The notes: generated from the sequence alone by a model not told the origin. 64,000 nucleotides of DNA from Bursaphelenchus xylophilus (GCA_904066235.2 CAJFCV020000002.1:7192001-7256000); one strand, 5' to 3'. Counted from the first letter of the stretch, positions 49,908-61,570 are shown. A program made the numbers and translations.

Positions 49908-50896
49908 TTCAGTTGGGACAGATCGGGTATTGGCCCAATATGTTTAGCCAATGTTGCAAAATTCTTTGACCAGCAGCCAGTGAGTTGAAATTACGACTGG
50001 ATTTTTAAATGACTACCCAAAAATGGATCGGCTAGCCAAATTGTTAGGATGCCTTCATAAACAATAGTGACGGCCAGAAAACATTTTTGACAGCCGTTTT
50101 GACAATAGCCGTTAAAAAAAAATTTTTATTACGCTTATTTTTTCACCTATTCCAACTAGGGTTCGGATGGGGCACATACCACAAAAGGTGGAAATTGGTC
50201 ATAAAAAATCAATGAATTTTTGAAATTTTGTCATAATTTGCTTTTTGCCATTCAAAACTTGGTTTTGAGGTCGAAAACTACTTCGCCGGTTGCCGGAGTC
50301 GGAAGATGAAAGGGAAAAAATTCCAAATCCGACTGCGAAATATTGGATTTCTAAACTTTTTAATTGTTAAAGTACTAGTTTTTTTTGTTGAAGTTGGGAA
50401 AGTAAAGATGGTGACGTACGCATCAAATCGGGCGTCGTGGCCAGAAACCGCGATTTCTTGTCCGTTAGGCCTTTAGGCAAAAATGTTTTCTCATTGTGAG
50501 CAAAAAAAATCTTCCCCAGGAGAGAGCAGAAATTTGCGCGTATTGCGCAATGTTACGCATTTTGAGACAAGAATTGCGCATTTCTTGCCTGGAGGCCTAA
50601 CAGACAAGAAATCGCGGTTTCTGGCCACGACACCCGATTTGATGTCACCAACGTGATAAAATTAATGAATGAGTTCGAAACGGCTTCATATTGGTACTAT
50701 ATTGGGCTAATTTTATAAATAACTCAATAAACCCGAGATTTTGAGAATTCAAAGGCATTCTGACACATTACTAGCCGATTCAGGTTTTTGGCTAGCCATT
50801 AAAAAAGTTGGCTGTAATTTCAACTCATTCGCCAGCTAGAATTTTGCAACATCGGCTTTACATAATGGCCAAAACTCGAGCTGCCCCAATTGAAGG
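49908..50896. repeat. Foldback element with two inserted repeats
   Basis: Ends mirror each other for about 95 bp with some drift: left GCCAATGTTGCAAAATTCTT and GTGAGTTGAAATTAC; right complement GCCGATGTTGCAAAATTCTA and ATGAGTTGAAATTAC. Between them lie the dispersed repeat also found at 39.4-39.6 kb (here 50155-50330) and a separate hairpin (50405-50653). Confidence 0.7.
50405..50653. repeat. Hairpin with TIR CATCAAATCGGGCGTCGTGG
   Basis: About 250 bp. Left arm CATCAAATCGGGCGTCGTGG continuing CCAGAAACCGCGATTTCTTG and its near-exact complement at the right, arms about 65 bp. The loop holds AGGAGAGAGCAGAAATTTGC. Nested within the larger foldback. Confidence 0.75.
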
Positions 50897-51403
50897 GTAG
50901 CCGATTACGGCTCTTCCATACGGATTGCAAGCTTTATCTAGTAATGAACCCTCCTTGATTAAACTTCAATCATAGTACGAATATTATGGTTGGCGATGAC
51001 TGAAGTACGTTGACTTAACTGCATTTTTTATCCCATCGTTTTCTGTATTCGGACTCTGTACTCTCATACGCCTTCAGCTCCGTGACATGAAGACCACTTA
51101 TTGAAGTCGTTATCAACACCAAAGAACGCCAATCGACCCAAGCCCTGTGTAACGACTCGGTTTGCAAAGCTAAGAATGGTCTAGATTAATAAAACTTACC
51201 AGAAAACAACGGTGTTTAGAGCTTCCTAACGGCTTGCGAATTTCAGAATCTACGATAAACACATTTCAAAACAATAAACGAATATCCAAACAACCATTGT
51301 TTATTCGTGTTGATAAATTAGAAAACAAAAAAAAAATGGAACAGATCAAAGTCTTGCATAAGCTACGTTTTTGTTAAACAGGGATCGGGAAAGGTCTAGG
51401 CCA

Positions 51404-51547
51404 TTACAATTGACCGCAATCAGCAATAGCACATGGCTTGGCAGTCTTTCCGGATTGAGAGCCATGAGACTCGAGCTTCTTCACGACATCAGTTCCTTCG
51501 ACAACTTTGCCGAAAACGACGTGCTTGCCATCGAGCCACTCCGTCTT

Positions 51548-51580
<33 letters not shown>

Positions 51581-52003
51581 ATTGGGGCCGGCGTTCGCCA
51601 TGGACAATAGGTATGGGCCAACGTGCTTTTCCTTGAAGTTTTCATCGGGGAACTTCTCGCCGTAGATCGATTCACCGCCAGTTCCGTTGCCACGGGTGAA
51701 GTCACCCCCCTAAAATAGTACAATTATAATGTCCACTTCGCTCGATTAGCTGAGTACCTAAAAAATAAAAATTCGCAGCTCGTCGTGACCTACCTGGATC
51801 ATGAAGTTGGGGATGATACGGTGGAAGGTACTGCCTTTGTAGTGAAGAGGCTTTCCAGAACGCCCGGTTCCCTTCTCGCCAGTACAGAGAGCACGGAAGT
51901 TCTCGGCGGTTTTTGGGACGATGTCATTGTATAGCTCGAAGACAATGCGTCCGGCGGATTGGCCACCGATGGTAACATCGAAGAAGACCTTTGGTCGGGA
52001 CAT
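51404..52003 (-). CDS. Cyclophilin A-type peptidyl-prolyl isomerase
   Basis: Exons 51794-52003 and 51404-51709; 171 residues, the canonical length. Starts [20 protein letters not shown]; active site [69 protein letters not shown]; ends [10 protein letters not shown]. All catalytic Arg, Phe, Gln and His positions are standard, like C. elegans CYN-3/CYN-7. An in-frame upstream ATG at 52048 would add [15 protein letters not shown], but TTTTGCAG lies between, which looks like a trans-splice acceptor, so the shorter start is preferred. Confidence 0.93.
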
Positions 52004-54077
52004 GTCAACTATCTTGGCTGCAAAACGATATAATGAAGAGAATTGCATTTCCTAGAGTTCGGGAACACGATCTACAATGAAAACGGGATAAATAACATGA
52101 TAAGTGTAAAACAATATCAAACAGCAGGAGACGCAAAGGGCAAGATGAGTTGAAGAGAGGGACAGAGAGTTCGAAAGTGGCCTAAACATCGCAAAAAATA
52201 GAAAACTTGGGGGGAAGGGTCAACCAGGTAAACAACTCCCAGGTGTCCGATTGATAATATAAAGCAGGAACGGAGACGGCAGACAGACAAAAGCGAAGGC
52301 CAGCGTTCGGGTTCCCTCCCATAAAAAGTGAGAGGCGGCCTACTGGGCCCGCCTCCCTCTCTTCTCTTCGGGTCCCCTTCTCGAACGTTCTTCCTCTATT
52401 TGGCGCCAAATTCAAATCCTGAAGGAATTTTTTTTACATGAAAACAAGTAAAAAGAGAGCGGAATGACAAACCTTGGTATAGAGAGAGTCAGTTTTCTCG
52501 AAGAGTGTGAAGAAAAAGTAATACAAAGGCGGATATTTCAAGAAAACACATTGCCGCCATAAAGATATTAAACAAGGCATTGAAAGGAAGTGTACAATTT
52601 ACGAGGCAAACACCGAATGGCCAGAATGTTTGAAAGTAAAAATCCTTCTATCAATAGCATCGCTTTTCGAGATTGGGCCGGGCGCAAAATTTTTTGGGGG
52701 ATGTCTTATCGAATGTATATGGTATAATTTTTTGTCATGTTTGTCATATTAAACAACAGCGACGAGGCCTACCGTGCCACGAATAGCTGCTGTTTTGTCT
52801 CATGGATACTCTGATTGAGCCAATCGCAGAAAAACCGGTGATTTTGAACATTTTCTGGAACGTTTTGTGACTAATATTCGTTGGCGATCTTATTCTTTCA
52901 TAAGTGTTTACGCTAAAATGCGATTTCAAAAAAGAGTGTGTTGGTTGAGACCGGGTTGTTTGTTGGAAGGTGTTGAGTCATTCTCCGGCCATTCGAGAGA
53001 GGAAACGTATTTGTGTCCATTAGTAACAGTTGGTTTCATGAGGCGGCATCTGTTGTTCTTTCCCCAGTTTTAAATAGAAGTTTTTCTGATCGGATTACTG
53101 TAGAGTGTGAAGCGGGGCAGATGGAGGAGCGAAACGGTTTGAGGTGGATGATTGTCGATTCGGTTCAACGGTTCGGGTCTTTGGAATGTCCGAATCGTAA
53201 AACTGCCGATTGGCGCATAAAATGGGCAGGATAGAAATGGAAAGTGCGCAACTCAACTCCCGACAGCCCCAACCATTGGGTCGCATCTTCTTCCTAACCG
53301 GAGGATCCAATTCTAGGGTGGAATGCGAATTCCCTATGGTTATCTGGGAGAGCCCTTAATTATCAACAAATCGCATGAAAATATTATATTAAAGGCGTCA
53401 TAAAGGGGATGAAATTGAGCGTATTCGGGTATATATAGGCTTGTTTTGTGAGTCCATTTCAAGTTGTTTACGAGACGGCCGGGAGGGGGGGAGTGGTGGA
53501 AAGCCCTAAGGGAAAGGGAAAGCGGGCAACGAAAGTCGGGACTGAGGGTTGCATAAAGGAGGGGACGAGGAAGGGGTGCGTCCCAATCCATCTCGGCAGT
53601 GTTTCCAATCCTGTTCCCCTGCCGTTTTGTCGATGCATTTTCCACGTTCATCTAAATAAACATGTTGTCGATGACTGTCTTCGGGAGTTGTGCGTCCGTC
53701 TGTTGTTTACGCTCTGTTCTTTGTTTGTTCCTTCTCCTTCCCTTTAAATTGCGGGATGTTTACCCGATGCTTTCACCTTTAGATTCCTTTCCGCGCACCC
53801 TTTTACCCGGGCCGACCCCGCTATCTGTGACAGTGATTTGTTTTCGATATTGGTTGTTGTTTTTTTTATGTTCCCCTCTCATCCTCCCCATCCAGGGCCC
53901 CGCTCGCCAGGTTTTCAGTTGTATGTGTGGAAAAGGCGAGGGGCGAGGCTGAAAGTGGGAAGAGGGCAGAATTCCCCATTCTTCATACTTGCCCTGACTC
54001 ATTCCCCCATTTCGCGTTTGTTGCCCACGGCTGGAATCAGAACCAACAATTCTTAATTCACGGGTTGTTGCAGAATC
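52004..54077. other. Intergenic region between cyclophilin and LEC-1
   Basis: 2 kb divergent region. No supported gene; several 60-150 codon frames overlap on both strands in the purine-rich part 53450-54060 without resemblance. TTGTTGCAG immediately before the LEC-1 start codon is a 3' splice site (5' UTR intron or trans-splice). Confidence 0.45.
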
Positions 54078-55122
54078 ATGACTGAGGAAAAGAAAACTTA
54101 CACCATCCCCTACCGTTCCCAGCTCCAGGAGAAGTTCGAGCCCGGACAGACCTTGATTGTGAAGGGATCCACCATCGACGAATCCCAGAGATTCACCGTC
54201 AACTTCCACAGCAAGTCCGCCGACTTCTCAGGTAACGATGTTCCCCTCCACATCTCGGTCCGATTCGATGAGGGAAAGGTAAGGGTTTTGTTGAATTAAA
54301 CATAAGGCAAAAAATAGAACTTCGAATTTGATCTTTCGAAAGTTTAAATACACAATTTTGTCACATTTACTTGACTTGTGAGTTCTCTCGGACCTGGATA
54401 ATATTGTCTTTGTTTGTTTCCAGATTGTCCTCAACTCTTTCTCAAATGGTGAATGGGGCAAAGAAGAGCGCAAGAGCAACCCCATCAAGAGGGGAGAACC
54501 CTTCGATATCCGAGTCCGAGCTCATGATGACAAGTTCCAGATCATCGTTGACCAGAAGGAGTTCAAGGAATACGAACACCGTCTCCCTTTGAGCAGCATC
54601 TCTCACTTCAGCGTTGATGGTGACTTATACTTACACACCGTTTCATGGGGAGGAAAATACTACGTAAGAAACAAGATCAAATTGTTGTAGTATGAAAAGT
54701 TGTCTCTTTATGTCAATTGTTTTTAGCCAGTCCCATATGAAAGCGGAATTGCCAGCGGGTTCCCAGTCGGAAAGAAATTGGTGATCTACGGAACACCCGA
54801 GAAGAAGGCCAGACGCTTCAATATCAACTTGTTGAGAAAGAACGGTGACATCGCCTTCCATTTCAACCCTCGTTTCGATGAGAAACATGTTGTCAGAAAC
54901 GCTCTTCAAGCCAATGAATGGGGAAACGAGGAACGCGAGGGCAAGATCCCGTTCGAGAAGGGAGTCGGCTTCGATCTGGTCATCGTCAACGAGCCCACCC
55001 ACTTCCAGGTGTTTGTCAACGACCAGCCCTTCACCTCCTTCGCCCATCGATCAGAGCCCAGCGACATTGCTGGTCTTCAGATTCAGGGAGATGTCGAGAT
55101 CACTGGCATCCAGATCCATTAA
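54078..55122 (+). CDS. lec-1: Tandem-repeat galectin LEC-1
   Basis: Exons 54078-54278, 54424-54663, 54727-55122; 278 residues, against 279 in C. elegans LEC-1. No signal peptide (MTEEKKTYTIPYRSQLQEKF), so cytosolic and exported non-classically, as the family is. CRD1: FEPGQTLIVKGSTIDESQRF, PLHISVRFDEGK, NGEWGKEERKS. CRD2 retains the full sugar site FHFNPRFDEKHVVRN ... NEWGNEEREG. The resemblance to LEC-1 runs along the whole length and is the strongest single pointer to a nematode. Introns are 145 and 63 nt. AATAAA is near 55220. Confidence 0.96.
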
Positions 55123-55739
55123 ATCCCCTCAGGGAATTTCGAGATCTTCAGCTTCCTCCATCTTTTGTATCACCTATCGATTATTTAAATCAAAAACATT
55201 CTGCCGAGTTTTTTTAAAATAAATAAGATATCTTAGCAAGGCCAGATGTTTTTATTTTTGCCCTCTTCTCGTCAACAAAAACATTACCAGTTGGAGGACA
55301 TTCAAAGTTTATGGCGCCGAATGTGAGAGGCCTCTTTCGACGCGCCAGTCTCAAAGTTTTTGTCCAAAACAAGGTGACTCAATTCATTTGAATGTGATTT
55401 TGACATCGATAGTAATCTGATTGTATTATTTTACACAGGAAGTGTTTTATCGGGCATCGAAAAGCGTCAAAAAAAGTAATGAATCAGCCTGTAAAAGTAA
55501 TAAAACGAGACGTCAACTAATTGTGATGCAATTTTTCCTATGCCGACCATTCGATAGTTGATCGAACATTACAAACATTATCAATCTTCTTTCTTGCCAA
55601 CCTTTCGGATGAAAACAAAGAAAAAACAAGAAAAGAAAGTGTAGTATAAAGTTCACAATCTTAATTTTTAATGACTAATCGGCTGTATTCTTATCGTTGG
55701 TTACAGCGCCCATACGATGATTCAATTTTGAATAACCAT

Positions 55740-56253
55740 CAGGGGTGGCCACCGGGCCGGGCCGGCCCGGCGAAGCCCGGCCCGATCGGGCCTAAACGGG
55801 CTGGGCCTGGCAAATTTTGAAACGGGCCGGGCCTGCTTTTTACCGGGCCGGGCCGCGGGCCTGAGCCATTTTCAGGCCCGGCCCGGCCCGGTTTTGTCAA
55901 AATGCCAAGCGTTTGGCATTCAATGTTTTCGCGCCGGAAAAATTTTTGGATAGGTTTGTATTTTTAGTATATCAAGTTCTACAATAGTTTATTACTTTAT
56001 AGTACTTTTTTGCATATATGTTATAATATAAGGTCCAAATTAGAACATATAATACATATAGGATAGTTCTTAGCAGATTTTAGCACACTACAGAGGCGGT
56101 AAGATCAAAGGAAAATTTCCAGCTCGCGCCCTAACCGGGCTTTTACCGGGCCGGGCCGGGCCTGCTAAATTTTGCACCGGGCCGGGCCTGGGATTTTGCC
56201 GGGCCGGGCCCCGGGCCTGAAATTTGGAAAAAGAGGCCCGTTTGCCACCCCTG
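55740..56253. mobile_element. GC-rich CAGGGGTGGC hairpin element
   Basis: About 514 bp. Ends CAGGGGTGGCCACCGGGCC and complement CAGGGGTGGCAAACGGGCC. The arms carry many copies of GGGCCGGGCC/GGCCCGG, while the centre (55905-56100) is AT-rich. CAGGGGTGG ends recall hAT-type elements, but I see no clear target duplication. Confidence 0.72.
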
Positions 56254-56418
56254 ACGAATTCCAACTTTTTGGTGTTGGCAAAAACGTCACTTTTTCGACT
56301 TCGTATCCTAATGAAGACGACTTGAATTTTATCCAAAAAGAGGACCTTTACCAAGAGCAGGCTGTCCCATTCGATTCGATGTCCAGATTGCCCGTTTTCT
56401 GGTCGGATGACCCGTCAA

Positions 56419-57191
56419 ATCTTGGAATTTTGTGGTGTTTGTTGCGTTGTGGATAATGTAAGTCGATTTTTCTATTTTATTGTGCAAACTAGCCAAAAAG
56501 GACAGACATAGATTAGGTGCAGGCCACTAGGTTAATTTTATCACGTAAACAGGGCTTATTTCATAGAACAGCGGCTTGAACCAGGGACCAAACGCGAGGA
56601 CCAAGTACAATATAAAATTTTCGTGCAACTCACCGTCTCCGGTTTGAAATTGATATTAGATCGGGGCTAATAACCTACTCCATAACTAGCTGTAGCTAGG
56701 TTCGAAGAGTGCGGTTCGAAGCAATAAGAAAATGCCACTTGAATTATCCGCGTTTCAACAACTTGGATAATGCAAACTCCGTTCAATTTGATTGCCCGTT
56801 TCTGTTCGGATAATCCACCAAAAGTTTGGAATGTTGCGAGGCGACTTTGTCGAAACGTGGATAATGAAAGTGGCATTTTCTTATTGTTTCGAACCACACT
56901 CTTCGAACCTAGCTACAGCTAGTTGTGGAGTAGGTTATTAGCTCCGATCTAATATCAATTTCGAGCGGAAACGGCGAGTGTCACGAAAATTTTATATTGT
57001 ACTTGGTCCTGGCGTTTGGTCCGTCGTTCAAGCCGCCGTTCTATGAAATTAGCCCTGTCTCCGTGATAAAATTAACGTAGTGGCCTGCACCTAATCTATG
57101 TCTGCACTTTTTGTCTAGTTTGCACAATAAAATAGAAAAATCGACTTACATTATCCATGGCGCAACAAGCACCACAAAATTCCCAAAATTG
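56419..57191. repeat. 0.77 kb foldback element
   Basis: Left TTGGAATTTTGTGGTGTTTG and right complement TGGGAATTTTGTGGTGCTTG; arms continue about 300 bp (GTCGATTTTTCTATTTTATT, CTAATAACCTACTCCA, GTTCGAAGAGTG) to a centre near 56800. The arms differ at scattered positions, so it is not recent. Confidence 0.78.
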
Positions 57192-57199
57192 GTGAAAAT

Positions 57200-57640
57200 T
57201 TCAGGTTTTCGCGCCGGGACCAAAAAAAATTTTTTTTGTTGACCTGGATTCTTTTTATATTTTTAATACAATTCCAGAAGATCAAATGACAATTTTCTAG
57301 TCATTTTTAAAGGTTTAAACCCTTTTTTCAAAATTTTCAGGTTTTCGTATCGGGACCAAAAAAAAATTTCTTTGTTGACCCGGATTTTTTTGTATTTTTT
57401 ATACCATTGCACAAGTGCAAATGACAATTTTATAGTGTTTTTTCGCAGTCTAAAGCCTTTTTCAATATTTTCAGGTTTTCGTGCCGGGACCAAAAAAAAT
57501 TTTTTTTTGGTTGATTTTAAACTTTTTCATTTTTTGTATGCCGTTACGCAAGTTCAAATGACACTTTTCTAGGGCTTTCTTGCAGTCTAAACCCTTTTTT
57601 CAAAATTTTCAGGTTTTCGTGGCGGGACCCAAATTTTCCT
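57200..57640. repeat. Tandem array, about 136-bp unit, just over three copies
   Basis: Each unit starts CAGGTTTTCG then GGGACCAAAAAAAA, continues with TTGTTGACC and CAAATGACA(A/C)TTTT, and ends ACCCTTTTTTCAAAATTTT. Copies start near 57203, 57338, 57472 and 57610. Related single units occur near 62420 and 63490. Confidence 0.75.
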
Positions 57641-57940
57641 CGGAAATGTTTTCTTATAAGCAGCCATCACAGTTGTACGACCATTAAGGTTTTTTTCTTT
57701 AAATTCTTTCTTATCTTTGACTTCTACCTCCGTGTATTTTCTGCAGTTGCTCCCCAGACTCCTTTACATGACCAATTTCCATTTGAATAGCATTTGTTAT
57801 TATTATATCATGTAGCTCATAAAACAAACCCTCTTTAAACCAAAAACACGTTACAAAACCGCTGATATTTATACTCAAAGGTCTGATATTTATACTCAAC
57901 GAATCGGTAGTCAAATTGATGTTCTATTAATTAATAATAA

Positions 57941-60900
57941 ATGCTGCGTTGTAGTCTGTTGTTTGCGGCTGTGTTGACTGTATGCTACGGCCAGGGCTTC
58001 GATGCCGATCTTGCCGTCAATGAGCCAGCAATGGGGCGATTTGGCGAGAATATTGGCAGGGATTTTGGTAATGGAGGCTTCGGAGAAGCCGGCCAATCAA
58101 TAGGCCTGGTGGACGGTAAACAATCTACTTTTTTGTTGGTTCATTTCTGAGCCCGAAAAATAATGAAAAATAAAATTTTCAAAAAAAAAATATAATCACA
58201 GTTTTGTAGAGGAGAAAAAGCTGTATCAAACAAATATATTCCCTTTGCCAAAGAGCAAACAATCCTTGTAAAAAAAACAATGAAAGAAACGAACGAATTT
58301 CTGGACGACCTAATAATTGATGGGCGATTCCAAGGCGCAATGAATACACATTCTTTTCCCGACAGACTTATAGGTCAATTTCAGCTGATCACTCGCTTGG
58401 CCCTATGGATTTCCAGCCTGACTTTGCTGTCCATGATTTTACGGGCTTTCCAGCAGAGCCTTCAATGAACTCCATAGACAGCTCAGCTGGAAATTCCATG
58501 GGTTTCCCTTCCCAGAATCCGAAGGATTTCTCCTCAAGCTCCATGAATAACATGAACCTCGAGCTTGAAGGATCCTTCCCAAACGCTGAGATTTCCTTTC
58601 CTAAATCGGTTTTTGATGACATTGACATCTTCAATATCAGTCAGCCAAATGAGTGGATCGCCGGTTTGGACAAGATCGATGAGGAAGTCAAGCGAACACT
58701 TGAACTGGCCGCACAGGAGAGGGAAAAGTTTGACAAAGGCATGAAGGAGGAGTACAATGAGTTCTTCAAGTTTATTGGGAGGTAAGTTCATAACTCTGTA
58801 CAACGAATCGCAAGGGAGCAAAAAATACATCTTTATTGGAGTATTTTGTTGTTCAAGTTGACCTGCAACAGTAGGGAATTTCTTTAGTCGCATAAAACGG
58901 ACCATTTTGCATCCGGGAAGTATCAAAAATGTGGCAAAATGCTTCCCTCTCCAAGTGAAAACAAACTTGGTTTTGAAGGGTCCTCACAAAAAGAGCGGGC
59001 GCGCTTTTGAAATCTGAGTTTTTTCACGTGGAGAGGGAGGTATTTTGCCACGTTTTTTGATACTTCCTGGATGCAAAATAGTACGTTCTTTGCCACTGGA
59101 TCAGGCCCCCTTTTTTTAGGCTATACCGCGAAAACTTTTTGCGGATATCTCTGAGCTCTTCGTAGCTATCCCAAAAGTTTTGGCTGTATTTAAAACTCGG
59201 AGTTGTGAGTTCGAAGAATATCCGGAAGAATTTTTTCTCGCCTCGGCGGAGGAACCATTTTTTGGCGGAGAAATTTAATGTCTTTTTTTTGAAACTGCAC
59301 CTTGTTACAAAGCCCGGACGCTTTGCTACGGACGAAATTAAGATTGTTTAATCTAATATGATGACATCTGTTAGTCTCGGTAGCTTAAAAAATGCTTCAA
59401 ACATTCGCAAAAGCTTTACGAACGGACTAATTATCTATTAATATATGTATATATATAATATATATAAAAAACAAATTTTTTTGCTTTTTCAGGCATACTA
59501 TTTCAGTTTTAAAAACCGTTATTCATACAATTTTTCAGATACCAAAAGACCTACGAGGACCCAGAAGCCATTTTCGACCGATTTGAGAACATCCGCAACG
59601 CTATGGACCAAATAAAAACCGAAAATGAGGAATTGGGAGAGCAAGTGTTTGGGTTGACCCCGCTATCCGATCTGAGTGATGACGAATTTATTCACGACTA
59701 CACTGGGCTGTTCCAACACAAACAGCCTCTAAATATTTCGTTGGCGAGCGAAGATGACCTTACAATTGTAGTGCCTCAAAGTAATCATGGGACGGCTAAC
59801 GAAACAGCCCGTAAAGGGAAAAAGCAGTGAGTTTATAGGTTATTTAAAACAGCGTGAGTTTTCAGCAGACATGGCAGGGTTCGGGCTTCGAAAATTTCGA
59901 AAAGGGCCTGGAAAATCCGGGGAAATCTTACGGCTACCCGCTTCAGAAAAAAAAAAAATTTTGTCTTGAAACGAAAAATTGAAATGCCAATTTTGGGTTC
60001 TTGGCATTATGCAACAAGACGAATTTAGACTTTTATCAAGTTTTGAGACTAATTAAAGCACGGACACCGTAATGCGGAACATCTTCAATTTGATAGCTCA
60101 CACAAAGCCATGAAACGCAATGCCAAAGTATTGCCAAGATGGCGGGAAAACTTCGAAATTCCAAAAGCCCGGCCCTCTAGCCATGCTTGGGTTTCAGACA
60201 AGCGGCAACAAGAACTCGGCCAAGTGCCCAAGTCCCAAAGCAATTTGACTACAGGAAGAAGGGCGCTGTTGGGCCGGTCGCTCATCAAAGAGGATGCGGG
60301 GCGTGCTACGCCTTCGCTGTTGCGGCTCAAGTGGAGGGTGAGCCAGCCAACATCTTAACAATTTTGTCGGGAAAATAATGTGGATTTCGCACATAAGTCT
60401 GCCTCGTCGCAGTCGCGCACAAAATCGCTAGCCGTCGCAAGGCGACAGGGTGCTCATTATTTTCCCGACGGATTAATATTAGTCTGCTGGGAAGATAATG
60501 TGGATTCGTCACACCTTGGAATTTTCTACAGTGGCGAACCCGATCCAGCGGCAAAAAACGTACCATTTTGCATCCGGGAAGTATGAAAAATGTGGCAAAA
60601 TACCTCCCTCTCCAAGTGAAAAAACTTCGTTTTGAAGAGCACGCCCTTTTCCTCACAAAAATAGCGGGCGTGCTTTTGAAATCGGAGTTTTTTTTTCACT
60701 TGGAGAGGGAGGTATTTTGCCACATTTTTGATACTTCCTGGATGCAAAACGGCACGTTTTTTTACCACGGGATCAGGTCCGTAACTGTAGAAAATTCCAA
60801 AGTGCGACGAGTCCACATTATTTTCCCGACAGAGTGATAATTCCAGGCGCTGTGGCGGCAAAAACTGGAAAAGTTGTGCCGTTAAGTCCGCAAGAACTCA

Positions 60901-61432
60901 TCTCCTGCACCACGAACGGCAATGACGGATGCAACGGCGGCTACTTGGACTTGGCCTTGAAATATGTGAAAGAAAAGGGGCTTTCGGCCGCGAAATCGTC
61001 GCCATTCGTCTCTTCGCGGGGCCAAATTCCTCAATGCCAAGTGGGCCGGAAAGTGGGGAAAATCAAAAATTACAAACAAATCCCAAAGAGACGCGAGGAC
61101 TTGATGCAAAGGTTTCTCTACAACCAGGGACCGTTGAGTGTTAGTAAGTCGATTTTTCAGTTGTCTACGCTCGCAAAACCCCCCTTGTTTTAGCCATTGA
61201 CGCTCGCCAACTCCGCCATTACAAGCATGGGGTTCTTCGGCCGAGGAAACCCGCCGGCGGCTGGCAAATCAATCATGCCGTCACGATCGTCGGCTACGGC
61301 GAGGAAAAGGTGCCGTTTTGGATTGTGAAGAACTCGTGGGGCACAGAATGGGGAGAAAACGGGTTCTTCCGACTACTCAGAGGGCAGAATTCATTGGCCA
61401 TCGGGCAGGAGAGCTACGTGGCGTTTGTTTGA
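57941..61432 (+). CDS. Papain-family (C1A) cysteine protease, cathepsin-like, with long acidic pro-region
   Basis: Exons 57941-58115, 58385-58781, 59539-59826, 60198-60337, 60847-61143, 61194-61432; 511 residues. Signal peptide [19 protein letters not shown], then about 150 residues rich in Gly/Phe/Asp/Ser with no known domain, then an I29-type inhibitor prodomain ([20 protein letters not shown] ... [14 protein letters not shown]), a linker, and the mature domain from about [16 protein letters not shown]. Catalytic Cys323 in GCGACYAF, His460 in [11 protein letters not shown], Asn479 in [20 protein letters not shown] replaces the usual CGSCWAF. Role is probably lysosomal or secreted proteolysis. 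Four of its five introns are short or carry MITEs; exon 4 was chosen as the only acceptor that fits phase and homology. Confidence 0.88.
58319..58370. mobile_element. MITE family A, copy 4 (right end only)
   Basis: In the first intron of the cysteine protease. Right-end sequence TTTTCCCGACAGACTTA with GGGCGATTCCAAGGCGC inside, matching copy 3. The left half is missing. Confidence 0.65.
58890..59106. mobile_element. MITE family B, copy 1
   Basis: In the second intron of the cysteine protease. Inverted arms carry CCATTTTGCATCCGGGAAGT and complement of ATACTTCCTGGATGCAAAAT, then GTGGCAAAAT(A/G)C(C/T)TCCCTCTCC. About 217 bp. Confidence 0.72.
60363..60475. mobile_element. MITE family A, copy 5
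   Basis: Within the fourth intron of the cysteine protease. Left TTGTCGGGAAAATAATG, right complement TAATCCGTCGGGAAAATAAT. Immediately adjacent to copy 6. Confidence 0.75.
60480..60837. mobile_element. MITE family A, copy 6, with family B inserted
   Basis: Ends TAGTCTGCTGGGAAGATAAT and complement TCACTCTGTCGGGAAAATAA. Both arms continue through GTGGA(T/C)TCGTC and TTGGAATTTTCTACAGT, then are split by a 237-bp family B copy. Confidence 0.78.
60541..60778. mobile_element. MITE family B, copy 2 (nested)
   Basis: Left CGATCCAGCGGCAAAAAACG, right complement GGACCTGATCCCGTGG; arms share CCATTTTGCATCC, GGCAAAATACCTCCCTCTCC. Sits in the centre of MITE A copy 6. Confidence 0.75.
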
Positions 61433-61570
61433 AACGAAAATTAAACTTTTTTTTGAATTGGAAATAAAATTTGCAAACTTTTTGAGATTTTTTCAAAAAT
61501 CGAATTACTCCCATCGCAAGCTGTCAAATTTTTGGTTATTTTGGGTTACTGTAGATGGATCTATGTATTA

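Larger units (their letters stand above)
49464..51403. other. Intergenic region filled mainly by nested inverted repeats
   Basis: 49464-49740 is the presumed promoter of the secreted galectin. The rest, to about 50900, is repetitive (listed separately). 50900-51400 carries no visible gene. Confidence 0.5.
55123..57940. other. Repeat-rich intergenic region
   Basis: Between LEC-1 and the cysteine protease. Holds a GC-rich hairpin, a large foldback and a tandem array, each listed separately. No gene seen; the open frame at 56172-56456 lies over repeat sequence. Confidence 0.55.

Noticed and set aside
52004..52048. Upstream ATG adding 15 residues to the second cyclophilin
   Set aside because: A TTTTGCAG acceptor lies between the two ATGs, and [10 protein letters not shown] is the usual family start.
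53448..53952. Overlapping frames in purine-rich DNA upstream of LEC-1
   Set aside because: Low complexity and no resemblance on any strand.
55740..56253. CRISPR-like or regularly spaced array in the GC-rich repeats
   Set aside because: Short GGGCCGGGCC units are irregularly spaced, inside an inverted repeat, and the genome is eukaryotic.
59787..59969. Frame continuing from the protease prodomain into its third intron
   Set aside because: Reads into poly-A with no protease-like sequence; the acceptor at 60197 fits phase and homology.
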